64,000 nucleotides of DNA from an uncultured Rhodobacterales bacterium (GCA_903845215.1 CAIMWI010000029.1:38726-102725), one strand, 5' to 3'; shown: positions 27,702 through 37,922, counted from the stretch's first letter. A program made the numbers and translations. Notes: generated from the sequence alone by a model not told the origin.

Positions 27702-30700
27702 TCAAGGGTTGGCAACCCCATTGGTCGTGGCGCGCCCTAGGGCGGCGCGCAGCATATCGGGGTCAAGTGGCATGAGGCTGGCTGTTTCAGTCCACAAGAT
27801 CGCAACGTGGATGGGGCGGGTGTAAAGATGTTCCAACATGTGCTGATAAGCCCCCATTTGGCGCAGAATGCCTTCGGGCACGGCCGATGCCGTGGCGGGC
27901 ACCGTGCGGTTGCTTTTGAAGTCGATGGCCAACACATGACTGGGTTGCACGATCAGGCGGTCAATTGTGCCAAGTAGGCGCTGGTCGCCCCAAGGGCTTG
28001 TCAGCGCCACTTCTGACAGGCCTGTTGCAAAGATGGGCTGCAAGGCGGGGTCGGTCAAAAGCGCATGGGCTTGGTCGTAAAGGTCAGCAAAGCCATCCCC
28101 CAGTAATCCCGCCGCCACCTGTGGCCACTGGGCGGGCGGATGGTCGGGCAGGTGCTGCAGCAACACATGCAGCGCTGTGCCGCGCGCCTTGGCGGCATCG
28201 CTGTCTTCTCCCAAGGCACCCGGCAGCGCTTTGGAACCGCCAAGGTCGGAAGGCGACAGGACGGGGTTCACCAAAGCCGGGCGTTCGGCTTGCAAAAACA
28301 TCCAGTCTTCCGGTGCAGGGTCCGCCGCAATTTGCTTTGCGGCCATTGGGAGGGTGTCAGGCCAATGGCCCGATTGATGACGCAGGCCAAGGGGCGCGGG
28401 CGTGGTGTCCAGCTGGGCCATGCCCTCTGCCACAATCTTATGCCAAGCGCCCTCTTTCGTGGCCTTGCCATGCCCCGCCACAATCAGCCAGCACCGCGCC
28501 CGTGTCAGGGCCACATACAACAGGCGCAGGTTCTCCTCCGCCTCGCGCTGCTGCTTTAACGCGCGCAATGTGGCGATGACCGGGGGACTTTCGGCGCTGG
28601 GGGTTTTCCACAGCATTTGGCCTGATGCGTCGGCATAAAGCACATCGCGGTCGGTTGGAGAGCGGTCTGCCGTATCAGGCAGGATCACGATTTCAGATTC
28701 CAGTCCCTTGGCACCATGTACTGTCATCACGCGGATGCGCTGGCCTGACCCCTCGGCTTGGCGTTTGACCTGAACCGTATCCGCCTCTAGCCACGCGAGA
28801 AACCCTGTCAGGCTGGGCACAGCGCCGCGTTCATAGGACAGCGCTTGGTTAAGCAATTCGTCAATCGCGTCTTCAGCCTCGGCTCCAAGGCGGGTGATCA
28901 GGCGGTGCCGGCCGTGATGGCGCACAAGCACGCGTTCCAACAGATCATAGGGACGCAGGTAATCAACCTGATCGCGCAGGTCTTTCAGCAAAAAAACGGC
29001 AGGCAGATCCACCCTGCGCAGCTTTTCCCAAAGATACCCAGGGCGGCCGTGGGCCAGCATGTAAAGATCCTGCTCTGACATCCCGATCAGCGGAGAGCGT
29101 AGCACAGCGGCTAAGGACAGGTCATCCTCTGGCGTGGCCAGAAACGATAGCAGCGCCACAAGGTCTTTGACCGCCATCTCTTCGCCCAGTTTCAGCCTGT
29201 CAGCCCCCGCGATGGGCAGGCCTTGGGTTTTGCAGGCGCGGATGATTTCGTTGAACAGCGCGTTGCGGGTTTGCACCAGAATAAGCACATCGCCGGCATG
29301 AACGGGGCGCGGGCCTTGGCGGGTGATGATTTGGGTGCCACTGGACAGAATATCGCTAATCTGTGTCGCGATTTTATCAGCCAATTGGGCCACGGGATGG
29401 CTAGGGCGGATCAGATCGACAGGATCTTCGAAGGGTGCGTCGTCTTTCACGTCTTCTGCCTCGATCAGTGGCCACAGATCGACACGTCCGGGCAGATCGG
29501 GAAAACAGGCACGGTGGCTTACGTCGTTCCCCAGCGCGGCGGGTGACAGGTTGGCCAATGCCGCATCCACCACGTTCAAAATGGCCGGGGACGAGCGGAA
29601 AGAATAGCGCAGCGAGCGGTTTTGAAAAACCTGCAAAGCGGCGGTGAATTTGCCTGCAAACAGCGCTTGCTTTGCATCAAATGCCGCAACATCGGCCCCC
29701 TGAAACGAATAGATCGACTGTTTCTTGTCGCCCACCACAAACAAAGTGCGCCCACCGGGCCGCGTGCCTTCGCCTGCGGTGAACTCTGCCGTCAAATGCT
29801 CGATCACTTGCCATTGATTGGGAGAGGTGTCTTGCGCCTCGTCTACCAGCACATGGTCAATGCCGCCATCCAGCCGAAACAGCACCCAAGCCGCGACAGA
29901 CGGGTTTGACAACAGGCCTTCTGCGCGGGCGATCAGGTCGTCAAAATCCAGCAATCCTTGGGCTTCTTTGCGTTTGGCGTAAAGTGGAAGGAACGCTTTT
30001 GCAAAGCCGTAAATGGCTTGGGTCTTGGCAGCGGCTTGCAGATTTAGGCGGCGCGGGCGAGCCTGTTCAACGCGCGCCATAAAGGCATTCAGGCGCGGTA
30101 TCACCTCGGTGATGGTTTTGCGGGTGGCGGCGGTGGGGAAGCTGTTTAGCTTGGCCGAAAAGGGCATATTCGCACTTTCGCCCGTTAGAAAAATACCCTC
30201 TAGCGCGACGAGGGTTGACAGATCGGCCGGCGCAAAATGCAACGGTGCCAGTTTGCCATAAGCTTTGACATCATTGGCGCTGCCAGCCTGCAGCGCGGGC
30301 AACAAAGTTGCGATTATCTCGGCCTCGTCGCCCAAAAACACATCTGCCAAAAGCAGCGCGTCGGTGTCATCGCTGCGCATTTGCAGAAGTTTATGAACGG
30401 ATGTTTCAAAACCCTGCGGGTGATAGGCCACCTCTTCCATCAGAGCGGTGAAATCCTCGCCCCGATACACGAGGGCCGCGTCATACACGGCCTCAGCGGC
30501 CAGCGTATCGGCCATTTCCTCTAGGATGTCTTGCCGCAGCAAACGCGCTGCGCGGTCGTCCAGCTCTACAAAGTTGGGCGAAACCCCCGCCTCTAGCGGA
30601 AAGCGGCGCAATAAGCTGGCGCAAAAACTGTGGATGGTTTGAATCCGCAAGCCGCCGGGTGTTTCGATCGCACGGGCGAACAAGCTGCGGGCGCGGGCCA

Positions 30701-31001
30701 TCTGGGTCGGGTCGGGGGTGTTAACCTCTCCCAGTTCTGCCAAGGCCTGCGTCAATTCGTCGTCCGGCATCATGGCCCAAGCCCCAAGACGTTGGAACAA
30801 ACGGTTCTGCATCTCTGTCGCGGCGGCTTTGGTGTAGGTAAGGCACAAAATGTGCTGCGGTTCGACCTGTTGCAGCAAAAGCCGCGCGACACGGTCGGTT
30901 AAGACGCGGGTTTTGCCCGATCCCGCATTGGCCGACAGCCATGTTGACACGGCAGGATTGGCGGCGGCAACCTGATCTTCGGTGGCGTCAAGCGGGGTCA
31001 T
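27702..31001 (-). CDS. addA: Double-strand break repair helicase-nuclease subunit AddA
   Basis: This 1099-residue UvrD/RecB-like protein has the Walker A motif ANAGSGKTRV at 24-33, VDEAQDTSPNQWQVI (motif II) and VMTVHGAKGLESEIVILPD (motif V). A C-terminal RecB-type nuclease has A-I-D-F-K-S-N-R. With AddB it resects double-strand breaks for recombination. It overlaps addB by 14 bases. Its size and domain order are normal for the alphaproteobacterial form. Confidence 0.95.
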   Translation of the reverse strand: MTPLDATEDQVAAANPAVSTWLSANAGSGKTRVLTDRVARLLLQQVEPQHILCLTYTKAAATEMQNRLFQRLGAWAMMPDDELTQALAELGEVNTPDPTQMARARSLFARAIETPGGLRIQTIHSFCASLLRRFPLEAGVSPNFVELDDRAARLLRQDILEEMADTLAAEAVYDAALVYRGEDFTALMEEVAYHPQGFETSVHKLLQMRSDDTDALLLADVFLGDEAEIIATLLPALQAGSANDVKAYGKLAPLHFAPADLSTLVALEGIFLTGESANMPFSAKLNSFPTAATRKTITEVIPRLNAFMARVEQARPRRLNLQAAAKTQAIYGFAKAFLPLYAKRKEAQGLLDFDDLIARAEGLLSNPSVAAWVLFRLDGGIDHVLVDEAQDTSPNQWQVIEHLTAEFTAGEGTRPGGRTLFVVGDKKQSIYSFQGADVAAFDAKQALFAGKFTAALQVFQNRSLRYSFRSSPAILNVVDAALANLSPAALGNDVSHRACFPDLPGRVDLWPLIEAEDVKDDAPFEDPVDLIRPSHPVAQLADKIATQISDILSSGTQIITRQGPRPVHAGDVLILVQTRNALFNEIIRACKTQGLPIAGADRLKLGEEMAVKDLVALLSFLATPEDDLSLAAVLRSPLIGMSEQDLYMLAHGRPGYLWEKLRRVDLPAVFLLKDLRDQVDYLRPYDLLERVLVRHHGRHRLITRLGAEAEDAIDELLNQALSYERGAVPSLTGFLAWLEADTVQVKRQAEGSGQRIRVMTVHGAKGLESEIVILPDTADRSPTDRDVLYADASGQMLWKTPSAESPPVIATLRALKQQREAEENLRLLYVALTRARCWLIVAGHGKATKEGAWHKIVAEGMAQLDTTPAPLGLRHQSGHWPDTLPMAAKQIAADPAPEDWMFLQAERPALVNPVLSPSDLGGSKALPGALGEDSDAAKARGTALHVLLQHLPDHPPAQWPQVAAGLLGDGFADLYDQAHALLTDPALQPIFATGLSEVALTSPWGDQRLLGTIDRLIVQPSHVLAIDFKSNRTVPATASAVPEGILRQMGAYQHMLEHLYTRPIHVAILWTETASLMPLDPDMLRAALGRATTNGVANP

Positions 31002-33918
31002 CTTGGCCTACCTTTATGGGCGTGGCGCGGTCGGTCATGTCCCATTCGCCAAAGCGCGCGAGGTGGTCATAATCCCCCGGCGTGCGCGTATCAAACACGG
31101 CACGGCGTGCGGTATAGCCTGTTTGCGGGTCTTGATATGCCTTTATCAGGGTCACAAATCGTGCCCAGATCATGTCAATCTCTTCGGTCGTCAGGTCGGT
31201 ATCCACCGCCTTTTCGCCAGAGCCAAGCCCGATATAGCTGATGGCCGAAACACGCATCACTTGGGTATCAAAGCCGCCACGTTCAGCCATGGCAGCGGCC
31301 AGATGCAACTGCAGGTCCAGCGTGGTTTGCTGCGCGGCACTTGGCGGCGTGCCAGTTTTGTAATCGATCAGCACCACGGTGCCATCAGGGCGTTGATCAA
31401 TCCGGTCAGGCGTGCCCGTCAGGGTAAACCCTGTTTGCTCTACCGCGACGGCCCCCGCCATTTCTGTTAAAAGCGTTTGACCGCCCCACTTTTCATCTTG
31501 TCGCAAGAAGTGGTCGGCGGCGCGTTCCAACCGCGCCAGCCACAGCGCGCGGGCCGAGGGGAACGGTGTTTCTTGCGCGAAAACTTCGGCGGCGATCGTC
31601 AGCAGGCGGTGTCGGGCGTCGGCGGCAACCTCTGCTGCTGGGCGTTCGGTGACGAATCGCTGCAAGATGCTATGAATGGCGGTGCCCCGATCGCGGGCAT
31701 CTGGCTGGGCGCGCAGCGGGTTCAGGGGCTTTAGCCGCAGGATATACTGGGCATAAGTCGCATAGGGGTCGCGGATCAGGGTGCGGATCTTGGTCAGCGC
31801 CAAACTCTTGGGCCGCGCCGATACCGGTGGGCAAGGGCGCGGGCGCAGGGCGGGTTGCAGGCCGGCATCGGGCATGGCTTGGGCTTGGTCAACCGCGGCA
31901 CTGCGCGCCAACCACAGGTTCCCGCGTGCCTCCATCTGTTGCAGGGCGAGGGGGCCGTTTTGCGGGCCCAAGCCTGCCATCAAGTTGCACAGGCGGTTCA
32001 GCCAGCGTGATGGGACGGTTTCAGCCTCGGCGTCGCGCATCGCACGCGACAAGATCACTTCGGGTGCTGCGACCGCCTGTTGATAGTCATGTGCTGACAG
32101 GCCAATTTGCCGTTCGGGCAACAGCAAACCCGCATCTTTGCGCATCTTGCGGTTTAGCCATGGATCTGGCGTGGTTGCTGCCGGCCAAGTGCCCTCGTTA
32201 AGGCCGGCCAGAATAACAAGGTCAGCGAAGATTTCGCGCGCCTCTCGGGGGCCGTGAAAAGACACAAGCGGGTGGCCCGTAACGGGGCTGCGCACCTCTT
32301 CGCGGGCGATCACGCTGTCAAACAATATCCGGTAGTCGGAAGGGGAAAGCGCGCCTTCATGCCCAGATTCGGCCTGCAACTGATCCATCACCTTGTGCGC
32401 GCCGATGCCTGGGTCTTTGTCCCATAGGGTACCTGCCCCTTGTGTGGCGGTGCCGCGCGCTAGGGCGCAGGCTACGTCCAGGTGGCGGGTGACATGGTCT
32501 GACAGGCTTTGTGCCGGTGGGGCCAAAAGCAAAGACAGCACCGTGCCAAGGCCCGCCCCCCAAGCCGCGGCTGTGGGTTCTTTATGGGCATTGGCCCAGT
32601 CTTGCACGGATTGCGCGGTGGGGAAGGCTGGGCCATGGCGGCGCAGTGCCAATTCCAAATCGCGCGTCAGCAAAAGATGTTTGCCCCGATCACCACCACT
32701 GCCCGTCAAAGGATGCTTAAGCAAGGCAATCCACCCATCCGCTGTCACCGGTGCCTCAAAGGCGCGGGCGATGTGGCGTAAAAGGCGACCGGGCGCTGAC
32801 AAAGCCAAGGGGCTGCCAGCAGAATCGTCGGGCAAAATGCCCCAACGATCCAACTGCGCCTCGACACGCCGGGCAAGGGTGCGGTCGGGTGTGATCAGGG
32901 CTGCGCGTTGATTGCGCGAGATGGCGCGGCGCAAGATCAGGGCCAACGCCAAAGCCTCTTGCCGGGGATTGGCGGCTTTCAGAAGGGTTAGTCCGGATGT
33001 GCTATCGACAAGGTCGGGCAGCAAACGCCCCTCGACCAGCCATTGGTCGGTGACAGGTGCAGGCCGCAACGAAAGAGAGATCAGGCGGTTGCGTGCGCCG
33101 TCCACTGGCGCTGTGCTGCACCACGGTTTGATCTGTGCAGGCAAGATCTGCAGGGCGTCCATCAGGCGGCGAAAGCGGAACTGCGGATGATCTTCAAAGG
33201 TTAACGCCTCTTCCATTCGCGCCCAGACCGGATCAGGCAGGTCAAAGTCAAACCCGGGCAGAACGACCATGCCTTGGGCCAATCCCGCCACGGCGCGCAT
33301 CAGCGTGGCCACCGGCCCCCGTGATCCGGTGGACCCCGCGATGATCACCGGTCCTTGCGGCGGTTGCGCGGCCCAAAGTGTTGCCAAACGTTCTACCGCC
33401 ATGCGCGGGCGGGCAGGGCCGTCTTGGGCCAGCATGAAAGGCGCTATGATCTGCAGAAATTGCTGTGTTCGGGCCCAGTGTTCGGAATGGCCCGTGACAT
33501 CAAGGGCAGATAGGGCTTCGGCCAAAACCCCTTCGTCGTGCATCTCGTCCACCAACAGGCCAAGACTTTGTGCCAGATCGAACAGGGCCGCGCGGGGGGC
33601 AAGTTCGGGCTGGGCGGTCAGCAAACGCTCGATCAGGCGGGCAAGTTCCAACTGCCGCCCCAAGGCGCTGGGTACAGCGGGCAAGTCTGACAGGATCGGG
33701 TGCTGGGCAAGGTCTGAAAGAACCATCAGGCGCGGTAGGAAGGTGGCTTTGCCCAGCGCGAAAGCCTCTGTCACGCGGCGGCGCATTCTTTGGCTGTTAA
33801 GATAGAGCGTGACTTGCGCCATTTCTTCAGGCGGCCGCGTCGCAAAGCGATCGACCAAGCCGCGCACCAGTTCGGTGGCAAAGTCGACACCGGGGGGAAG
33901 CGCGAAAATGTTAGCCAT
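30988..33918 (-). CDS. addB: Double-strand break repair protein AddB
   Basis: This 976-residue partner of AddA has a degenerate helicase region and a C-terminal RecB-family nuclease domain, with V-L-I-D-Y-K-T-G and the preceding GTPDRIDQRPDG. The ATG at 33918 gives MANIFALPPGVDFATELV, the conserved start; the longer frame has unrelated sequence. It overlaps murU by eight bases and addA by 14, indicating one transcript. Confidence 0.93.
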   Translation of the reverse strand: MANIFALPPGVDFATELVRGLVDRFATRPPEEMAQVTLYLNSQRMRRRVTEAFALGKATFLPRLMVLSDLAQHPILSDLPAVPSALGRQLELARLIERLLTAQPELAPRAALFDLAQSLGLLVDEMHDEGVLAEALSALDVTGHSEHWARTQQFLQIIAPFMLAQDGPARPRMAVERLATLWAAQPPQGPVIIAGSTGSRGPVATLMRAVAGLAQGMVVLPGFDFDLPDPVWARMEEALTFEDHPQFRFRRLMDALQILPAQIKPWCSTAPVDGARNRLISLSLRPAPVTDQWLVEGRLLPDLVDSTSGLTLLKAANPRQEALALALILRRAISRNQRAALITPDRTLARRVEAQLDRWGILPDDSAGSPLALSAPGRLLRHIARAFEAPVTADGWIALLKHPLTGSGGDRGKHLLLTRDLELALRRHGPAFPTAQSVQDWANAHKEPTAAAWGAGLGTVLSLLLAPPAQSLSDHVTRHLDVACALARGTATQGAGTLWDKDPGIGAHKVMDQLQAESGHEGALSPSDYRILFDSVIAREEVRSPVTGHPLVSFHGPREAREIFADLVILAGLNEGTWPAATTPDPWLNRKMRKDAGLLLPERQIGLSAHDYQQAVAAPEVILSRAMRDAEAETVPSRWLNRLCNLMAGLGPQNGPLALQQMEARGNLWLARSAAVDQAQAMPDAGLQPALRPRPCPPVSARPKSLALTKIRTLIRDPYATYAQYILRLKPLNPLRAQPDARDRGTAIHSILQRFVTERPAAEVAADARHRLLTIAAEVFAQETPFPSARALWLARLERAADHFLRQDEKWGGQTLLTEMAGAVAVEQTGFTLTGTPDRIDQRPDGTVVLIDYKTGTPPSAAQQTTLDLQLHLAAAMAERGGFDTQVMRVSAISYIGLGSGEKAVDTDLTTEEIDMIWARFVTLIKAYQDPQTGYTARRAVFDTRTPGDYDHLARFGEWDMTDRATPIKVGQDDPA

Positions 33919-34594
33919 GCAGCAGGCTTTCGGCCAAAGGGATGGCTTCGGGATGGCCCACATCACACCAACCGCCTTGGTGAAACACGCCATAAAGGCG
34001 GCTTTTTTCGATCATCTGATCCCAAAGGACGTTTAACGAAAACACCTGTTGGTCAATCGCAGCCAAGCCATCTGTCCGCAAAATCTGCGCGCCCAGATAG
34101 ACAGGCGCCACAACCCCTTTGGCGCGCGACAGTCGCCCTTGGCCATCTACCACAAAGTCACCAGCCCCCTTATGCCCCAACGCTTGGTCGGGTGCGGACA
34201 GCAGCATAAGCCCATCCATCTTGTCGCCATCCCAAGCAGCGGCCAGTTGCTGCAAGGGGTTCGCACCCGTCCAAACCGCATCGGTGTTCAGCATCATAAC
34301 AGGCCCCGCGCCCAGCAGGGGTAAGGCCGCGCGCAGGCCGCCGCCTGTGTCAAGGATCGGATCCTCCCACGACAGGGCGATGTTTTGGTCTTGCAAGTGC
34401 TGCGCGATCTGAGAGCCCAAGTAATGCAGGTTGACGACACGGCGCGCCACACAGGGCACGGCGGCAATATCCAACGCGTGGTCCAGCAAAGCGCGCCCTG
34501 CCACCTTGATCATGGGCTTGGGCCTGTTGCTGGTCAGTGCGCCCATGCGGGTGCCAAAGCCTGCCGCGAATAACATCAGGGGGAAGGACTGCAT
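33911..34594 (-). CDS. murU: Nucleotidyltransferase, probable MurNAc-1-P uridylyltransferase
   Basis: This 227-residue NTP transferase starts with LMLFAAGFGTRMGALTSNRPKPM (6-28), the nucleotide-binding signature of sugar-phosphate nucleotidylyltransferases. Its upstream neighbour is an AmgK-type sugar kinase, and AmgK-MurU together make UDP-MurNAc in the peptidoglycan recycling bypass. The name therefore rests on fold plus partner; a mannose-1-phosphate guanylyltransferase is the alternative. It overlaps the fusion gene by 19 bases and addB by eight. Confidence 0.8.
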   Translation of the reverse strand: MQSFPLMLFAAGFGTRMGALTSNRPKPMIKVAGRALLDHALDIAAVPCVARRVVNLHYLGSQIAQHLQDQNIALSWEDPILDTGGGLRAALPLLGAGPVMMLNTDAVWTGANPLQQLAAAWDGDKMDGLMLLSAPDQALGHKGAGDFVVDGQGRLSRAKGVVAPVYLGAQILRTDGLAAIDQQVFSLNVLWDQMIEKSRLYGVFHQGGWCDVGHPEAIPLAESLLHG

Positions 34595-36033
34595 TGCAAC
34601 CTCATCCCTTGCAGGGCTTGTGCGCTGGGTTCTGGCAGAAACAGGCCGCAGACTTCGCGCAGGCGGGCAAGATCTGGGTGCGACAGGTTGGCTTGAAGAT
34701 GCGCCCAAACGCGGGGGATCAGCGCAAGGTATTTCGTCTTGCCCCTCTCTGTACTTAGACGCGCAAAGATCCCCAAGATTCGCAACGCGCGCAGGGCGCC
34801 AAGCGCTGCATAGCTTGCCTGAAACGCCGCTAGATCAATCCCACGCGCCATGGCAAATCGCGCGATCATAGCGGTTTCAATTTGACGCGGCACATCGCGC
34901 CGCGCGTCTTGCAGCAAGGACACCAAATCATAGGCCGGTTGCCCCATTTGGGCCAACTGAAAGTCTAGCACCCCTACCCGCGCCAAGCCCGTTCGCTTGG
35001 GCAGATACAGCAGGTTTTCGGCGTGGTAATCGCGCAAGATCATCACACGCGGCCCATCGGCCAGCAGGGTCAGCGCTTGGGCAAGGGCTGCGACAATCTC
35101 CGCTCGGCCATGGGCTTTGCCCGTGATGGCACGCACATACCATTCTGCAACAAGGCCCACCCCTTCGGCCCAATCTTGGGCTGACAGGTGGGGCAGGTTG
35201 GGTGCTGCGGGATGCGCTTGCAGATGCAGCAGCACGTCGGTGGCCGATTCGTACAGGCTGATTTCTAGGGCGGAATGGGCTGCGATGACGGCGGGAAAGA
35301 GGCCATCGCCCAGATCTTCCAGCAAAAGGAAGCCTTGGTCCACATCCTGTGCAAGGATAGTCGGCGCCGACAGGCCAAGCGCCAGAAGATGACTGCCCAC
35401 CTTTACAAAATCCGCCGCACCATCAGGCTGATCTGGCGGGGCATCCATGAATATCGCTGTGCCGTCACCCCAAAGCCGCGCGTAAGACCTTGCCGATGCG
35501 TCTTGCGCCAAAGCCTCCCGCCTTGCCCTGCCCCAGCCTGCCTGTGCCAGAAAGGCATCTGCCTTCAGGTGCCGCAGGTTGGCCTTCAGGACTTTGCCAA
35601 AATCTTCGTTCCGCGCACCAACCCAAATTTGCGCCACCCTGCCGCAGCCCTTGGTATCTAGCCGCAGGCGTATTGGGTTTTCGGGGGTATAGGCCCCCAT
35701 GCGGTCGGGCCATTCGATGAGGCAAATGGCATCGTTAAACGCAGCCTCAAGCCCCAATTCATGCACCTCGTCAGGATGGGTCAGGCGGTATAGGTCGGCG
35801 TGCCAGATGTCTGGTGCGCCGGGATAGGTTTGCACCAAGGTAAAGGTGGGGGAGGGCACCTCTTCATCCGGGCGGCGCAGGGCGCGGATCAGCGCGCGGG
35901 CAAGATGCGATTTGCCGGCCCCGATATCCCCCTCTAACAAAACACAATCCCCCGCGCCCAGCATCTGGGCCAAAGCTTGGCCCAGGTGGGTCGTGTCAGC
36001 CTCGCAGGCCAGGTCTAAAGATATTGGCGTCAT
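34576..36033 (-). CDS. Fusion of TsaE (tRNA t6A ATPase) and AmgK-type sugar kinase
   Basis: This 485-residue two-domain protein begins with TsaE (about 1-150), with the Walker A loop GDIGAGKSHL at 35-44 and PSPTFTLVQTY. TsaE is the ATPase of the threonylcarbamoyl-adenosine complex, whose TsaD is encoded at 43670. The second domain (about 160-485) is an aminoglycoside-phosphotransferase fold with LRDYHAENLLYLP and GVLDFQLAQMG, the catalytic and metal-binding loops. The pattern fits the MurNAc/GlcNAc anomeric kinase AmgK, in agreement with murU downstream. The fusion recurs in Rhodobacterales. Confidence 0.88.
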   Translation of the reverse strand: MTPISLDLACEADTTHLGQALAQMLGAGDCVLLEGDIGAGKSHLARALIRALRRPDEEVPSPTFTLVQTYPGAPDIWHADLYRLTHPDEVHELGLEAAFNDAICLIEWPDRMGAYTPENPIRLRLDTKGCGRVAQIWVGARNEDFGKVLKANLRHLKADAFLAQAGWGRARREALAQDASARSYARLWGDGTAIFMDAPPDQPDGAADFVKVGSHLLALGLSAPTILAQDVDQGFLLLEDLGDGLFPAVIAAHSALEISLYESATDVLLHLQAHPAAPNLPHLSAQDWAEGVGLVAEWYVRAITGKAHGRAEIVAALAQALTLLADGPRVMILRDYHAENLLYLPKRTGLARVGVLDFQLAQMGQPAYDLVSLLQDARRDVPRQIETAMIARFAMARGIDLAAFQASYAALGALRALRILGIFARLSTERGKTKYLALIPRVWAHLQANLSHPDLARLREVCGLFLPEPSAQALQGMRLQCSPSP

Positions 36034-36076
36034 GGAATGACATTAGATCACCTTTGGCGCTAAGGGAATCCGGCAG

Positions 36077-37657
36077 TTAGGCGCGTTTGCGCAAAGCATC
36101 CTGATCTTTCACCGCCTTTGGCCCACCTTTGGCATCACGCAGGCGAAACGCTGTCATCGTGGCCCCGCCGGAAAGTGGCGCAAAGCGGCAATCTACCAAG
36201 CGGCCATCCAAAAGCCGAACCTCGGCCAGCCAAGTGGCGCGGTCATCGGTGTTTGAGGCAAAATCCTCTAGATCGGCCCAGATTGCGCTGGGCGCACATT
36301 GGGCCTTCCAACGGGCCGAAACTGACCGCAGGGTTTCGTCTGACAGGGCTGTGTCTTGATGGTTCTGCCACAGCCGCGCGCAGGCGGCGTTTGAAATCAC
36401 CAAGTTTCCGGCAGAGGAGAAGACGGCAAAGGCCTCTTCCACCTCGTCCATCGCCGCTTGGCTTAGCTCTAGATCGGCTTGATAGCGGCGCGTGCGCAGC
36501 ATTTCGCCCGAGATATCCTCGATCATCAAAGCCACCGCCCCATTGGGATGCGGCCGGCCGATGACACGGTAGGTTTGGCCACCCGGCAAGCTCCAAGTTT
36601 CTTCATAAAGACCTGAGGCGGCGGCCCGCTCCATCTCCATCATCTGGCGGCGCCAGGATCGGTAATCTTTCGGCTCTGGTATCATGTTGCGATCACGCAT
36701 CCCGTCCAGCACCGATAACAAAGAAGGGCGCATGGCCAAGAACTCGGCTGGAAGCCCCGTAAGATCCAAGAGGGCGGGGTTGAACAAGATCAGCTGACGA
36801 TCCTTGTCAAAGATCGCCAAGCCAACGTGCAAATGGGCAAAGGTCTTGGTCAGGGTCATCATAAAATCCCGCAGCGCGGTTTCGGTATGCACCGCCTGAT
36901 CGGCCAAGCTGGCAAAAGTCAGCCGTTCTTCCCCATCGGCAAAACTAGACAGATCGTACCAAGCAGGTTTTCCTTGCTTTGATACCAGCTTTTGGCGCTG
37001 GCCAGCGGCACCCTGCGCGCTGGCCAGCCGTTCAAACAGGCGGGGCAAGGGCCAAGTCAGGTCTTGGCCCTTGCCCAAGACTTCGGTCGCCTGCAGCATA
37101 TAAGTGGCGTTGGCCCAGACGATGTCGCCATTGGGTCTTTCGCGCCACATCAAAAAGGGCGCGCGCGCCACGGTGTCGCGCAGCATGTCGATCTCTTCTT
37201 GCATGGCGCGTTGGGCCATCAGGTCTTGCCCTGATGACTCTCCGTGCTGGCTGGGATCGGCCAGCAGCAGACGCGTCAAGCCTCCGCGCAACTCGGCTTG
37301 CAACAGCAGCGGACTGTTTGCGCTAAGCGTCGAATACACCGTAAAGCCCCCCTCTGTCGGCAGCCGAGACAGTTTTTCGTCTAAATCGGAAAAATGGGGT
37401 GCCAAAGCCGCCGAAAGCTTGGCCCAAGCGGTGCCCGTCACCACACTGGTCGCCAAAAGCGCGCGCGCCGATGGGGTGCTGTCGACCAGTGTTTCGCCGT
37501 CAAACAAGAATATGGTTGCAGCCGTATCTTCGGCAAAGGCTGTCAGGGGCCGTCGTTTGCCGCGCCGTTCTAGAAAGGCGATGGTTGCAATAGCCAGCGC
37601 AGCGGCAATTAATGCGATAAACACAAGAAAAAACTCAGTTGTCCAATCGGTTTGCAT
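36077..37657 (-). CDS. Membrane-anchored PAS-domain protein, DivL-like
   Basis: This protein of about 526 residues has one N-terminal membrane helix (about 8-28) and at least three PAS-like regions: roughly 160-275 (PFLMWRERPNGDIVWANATYM), 285-390 (HVGLAIFDKDRQLILFNPALL) and 400-510 (EEAFAVFSSAGNLVISNAACA). There is no histidine-kinase or ATPase domain. Position next to the senC locus and two CtrA-type boxes upstream suggest the Rhodobacterales DivL homologue that modulates the CckA-ChpT-CtrA relay. That name is inference. ATG 37657 follows GAGGTGA. Confidence 0.6.
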   Translation of the reverse strand: MQTDWTTEFFLVFIALIAAALAIATIAFLERRGKRRPLTAFAEDTAATIFLFDGETLVDSTPSARALLATSVVTGTAWAKLSAALAPHFSDLDEKLSRLPTEGGFTVYSTLSANSPLLLQAELRGGLTRLLLADPSQHGESSGQDLMAQRAMQEEIDMLRDTVARAPFLMWRERPNGDIVWANATYMLQATEVLGKGQDLTWPLPRLFERLASAQGAAGQRQKLVSKQGKPAWYDLSSFADGEERLTFASLADQAVHTETALRDFMMTLTKTFAHLHVGLAIFDKDRQLILFNPALLDLTGLPAEFLAMRPSLLSVLDGMRDRNMIPEPKDYRSWRRQMMEMERAAASGLYEETWSLPGGQTYRVIGRPHPNGAVALMIEDISGEMLRTRRYQADLELSQAAMDEVEEAFAVFSSAGNLVISNAACARLWQNHQDTALSDETLRSVSARWKAQCAPSAIWADLEDFASNTDDRATWLAEVRLLDGRLVDCRFAPLSGGATMTAFRLRDAKGGPKAVKDQDALRKRA

Positions 37658-37702
37658 CACAAATCACCTCAGCGGTCAGCCCAGACTTTAGGGTTTAATT
37701 GG

Positions 37703-37718
37703 TTAACAAAATATTAAC
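37703..37718. promoter_or_regulatory. CtrA-type box 1
   Basis: TTAACAAAATATTAAC fits TTAA-N7-TTAAC exactly, the full CtrA recognition sequence of alphaproteobacteria. It is about 45-61 bases upstream of the DivL-like start codon, where a promoter would lie. Confidence 0.65.
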
Positions 37719-37765
37719 GCTTATGTAGTCAAAGCCTGATTATTCAGATGGCTCTGATCTTGGTT

Positions 37766-37780
37766 TTAAGATTGCCTTAA
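37766..37780. promoter_or_regulatory. CtrA-type box 2
   Basis: TTAAGATTGCCTTAA fits TTAA-N7-TTAA. It is 63 bases from box 1, an exact multiple of 10.5, so both would face the same side of the helix. Confidence 0.55.
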
Positions 37781-37922
37781 TTTCGCCGCAATTTGCCCCA
37801 AAACCGACAATTTAGCCGCGCGTCGCGGGCCAAGAACACCCAACACTGGAATAATGGCCGAAAAACCCATGATTTTGCATAAAGTGTAAACCTGCCCCTC
37901 GCCCTTTTCGCCAAGGGACCCT

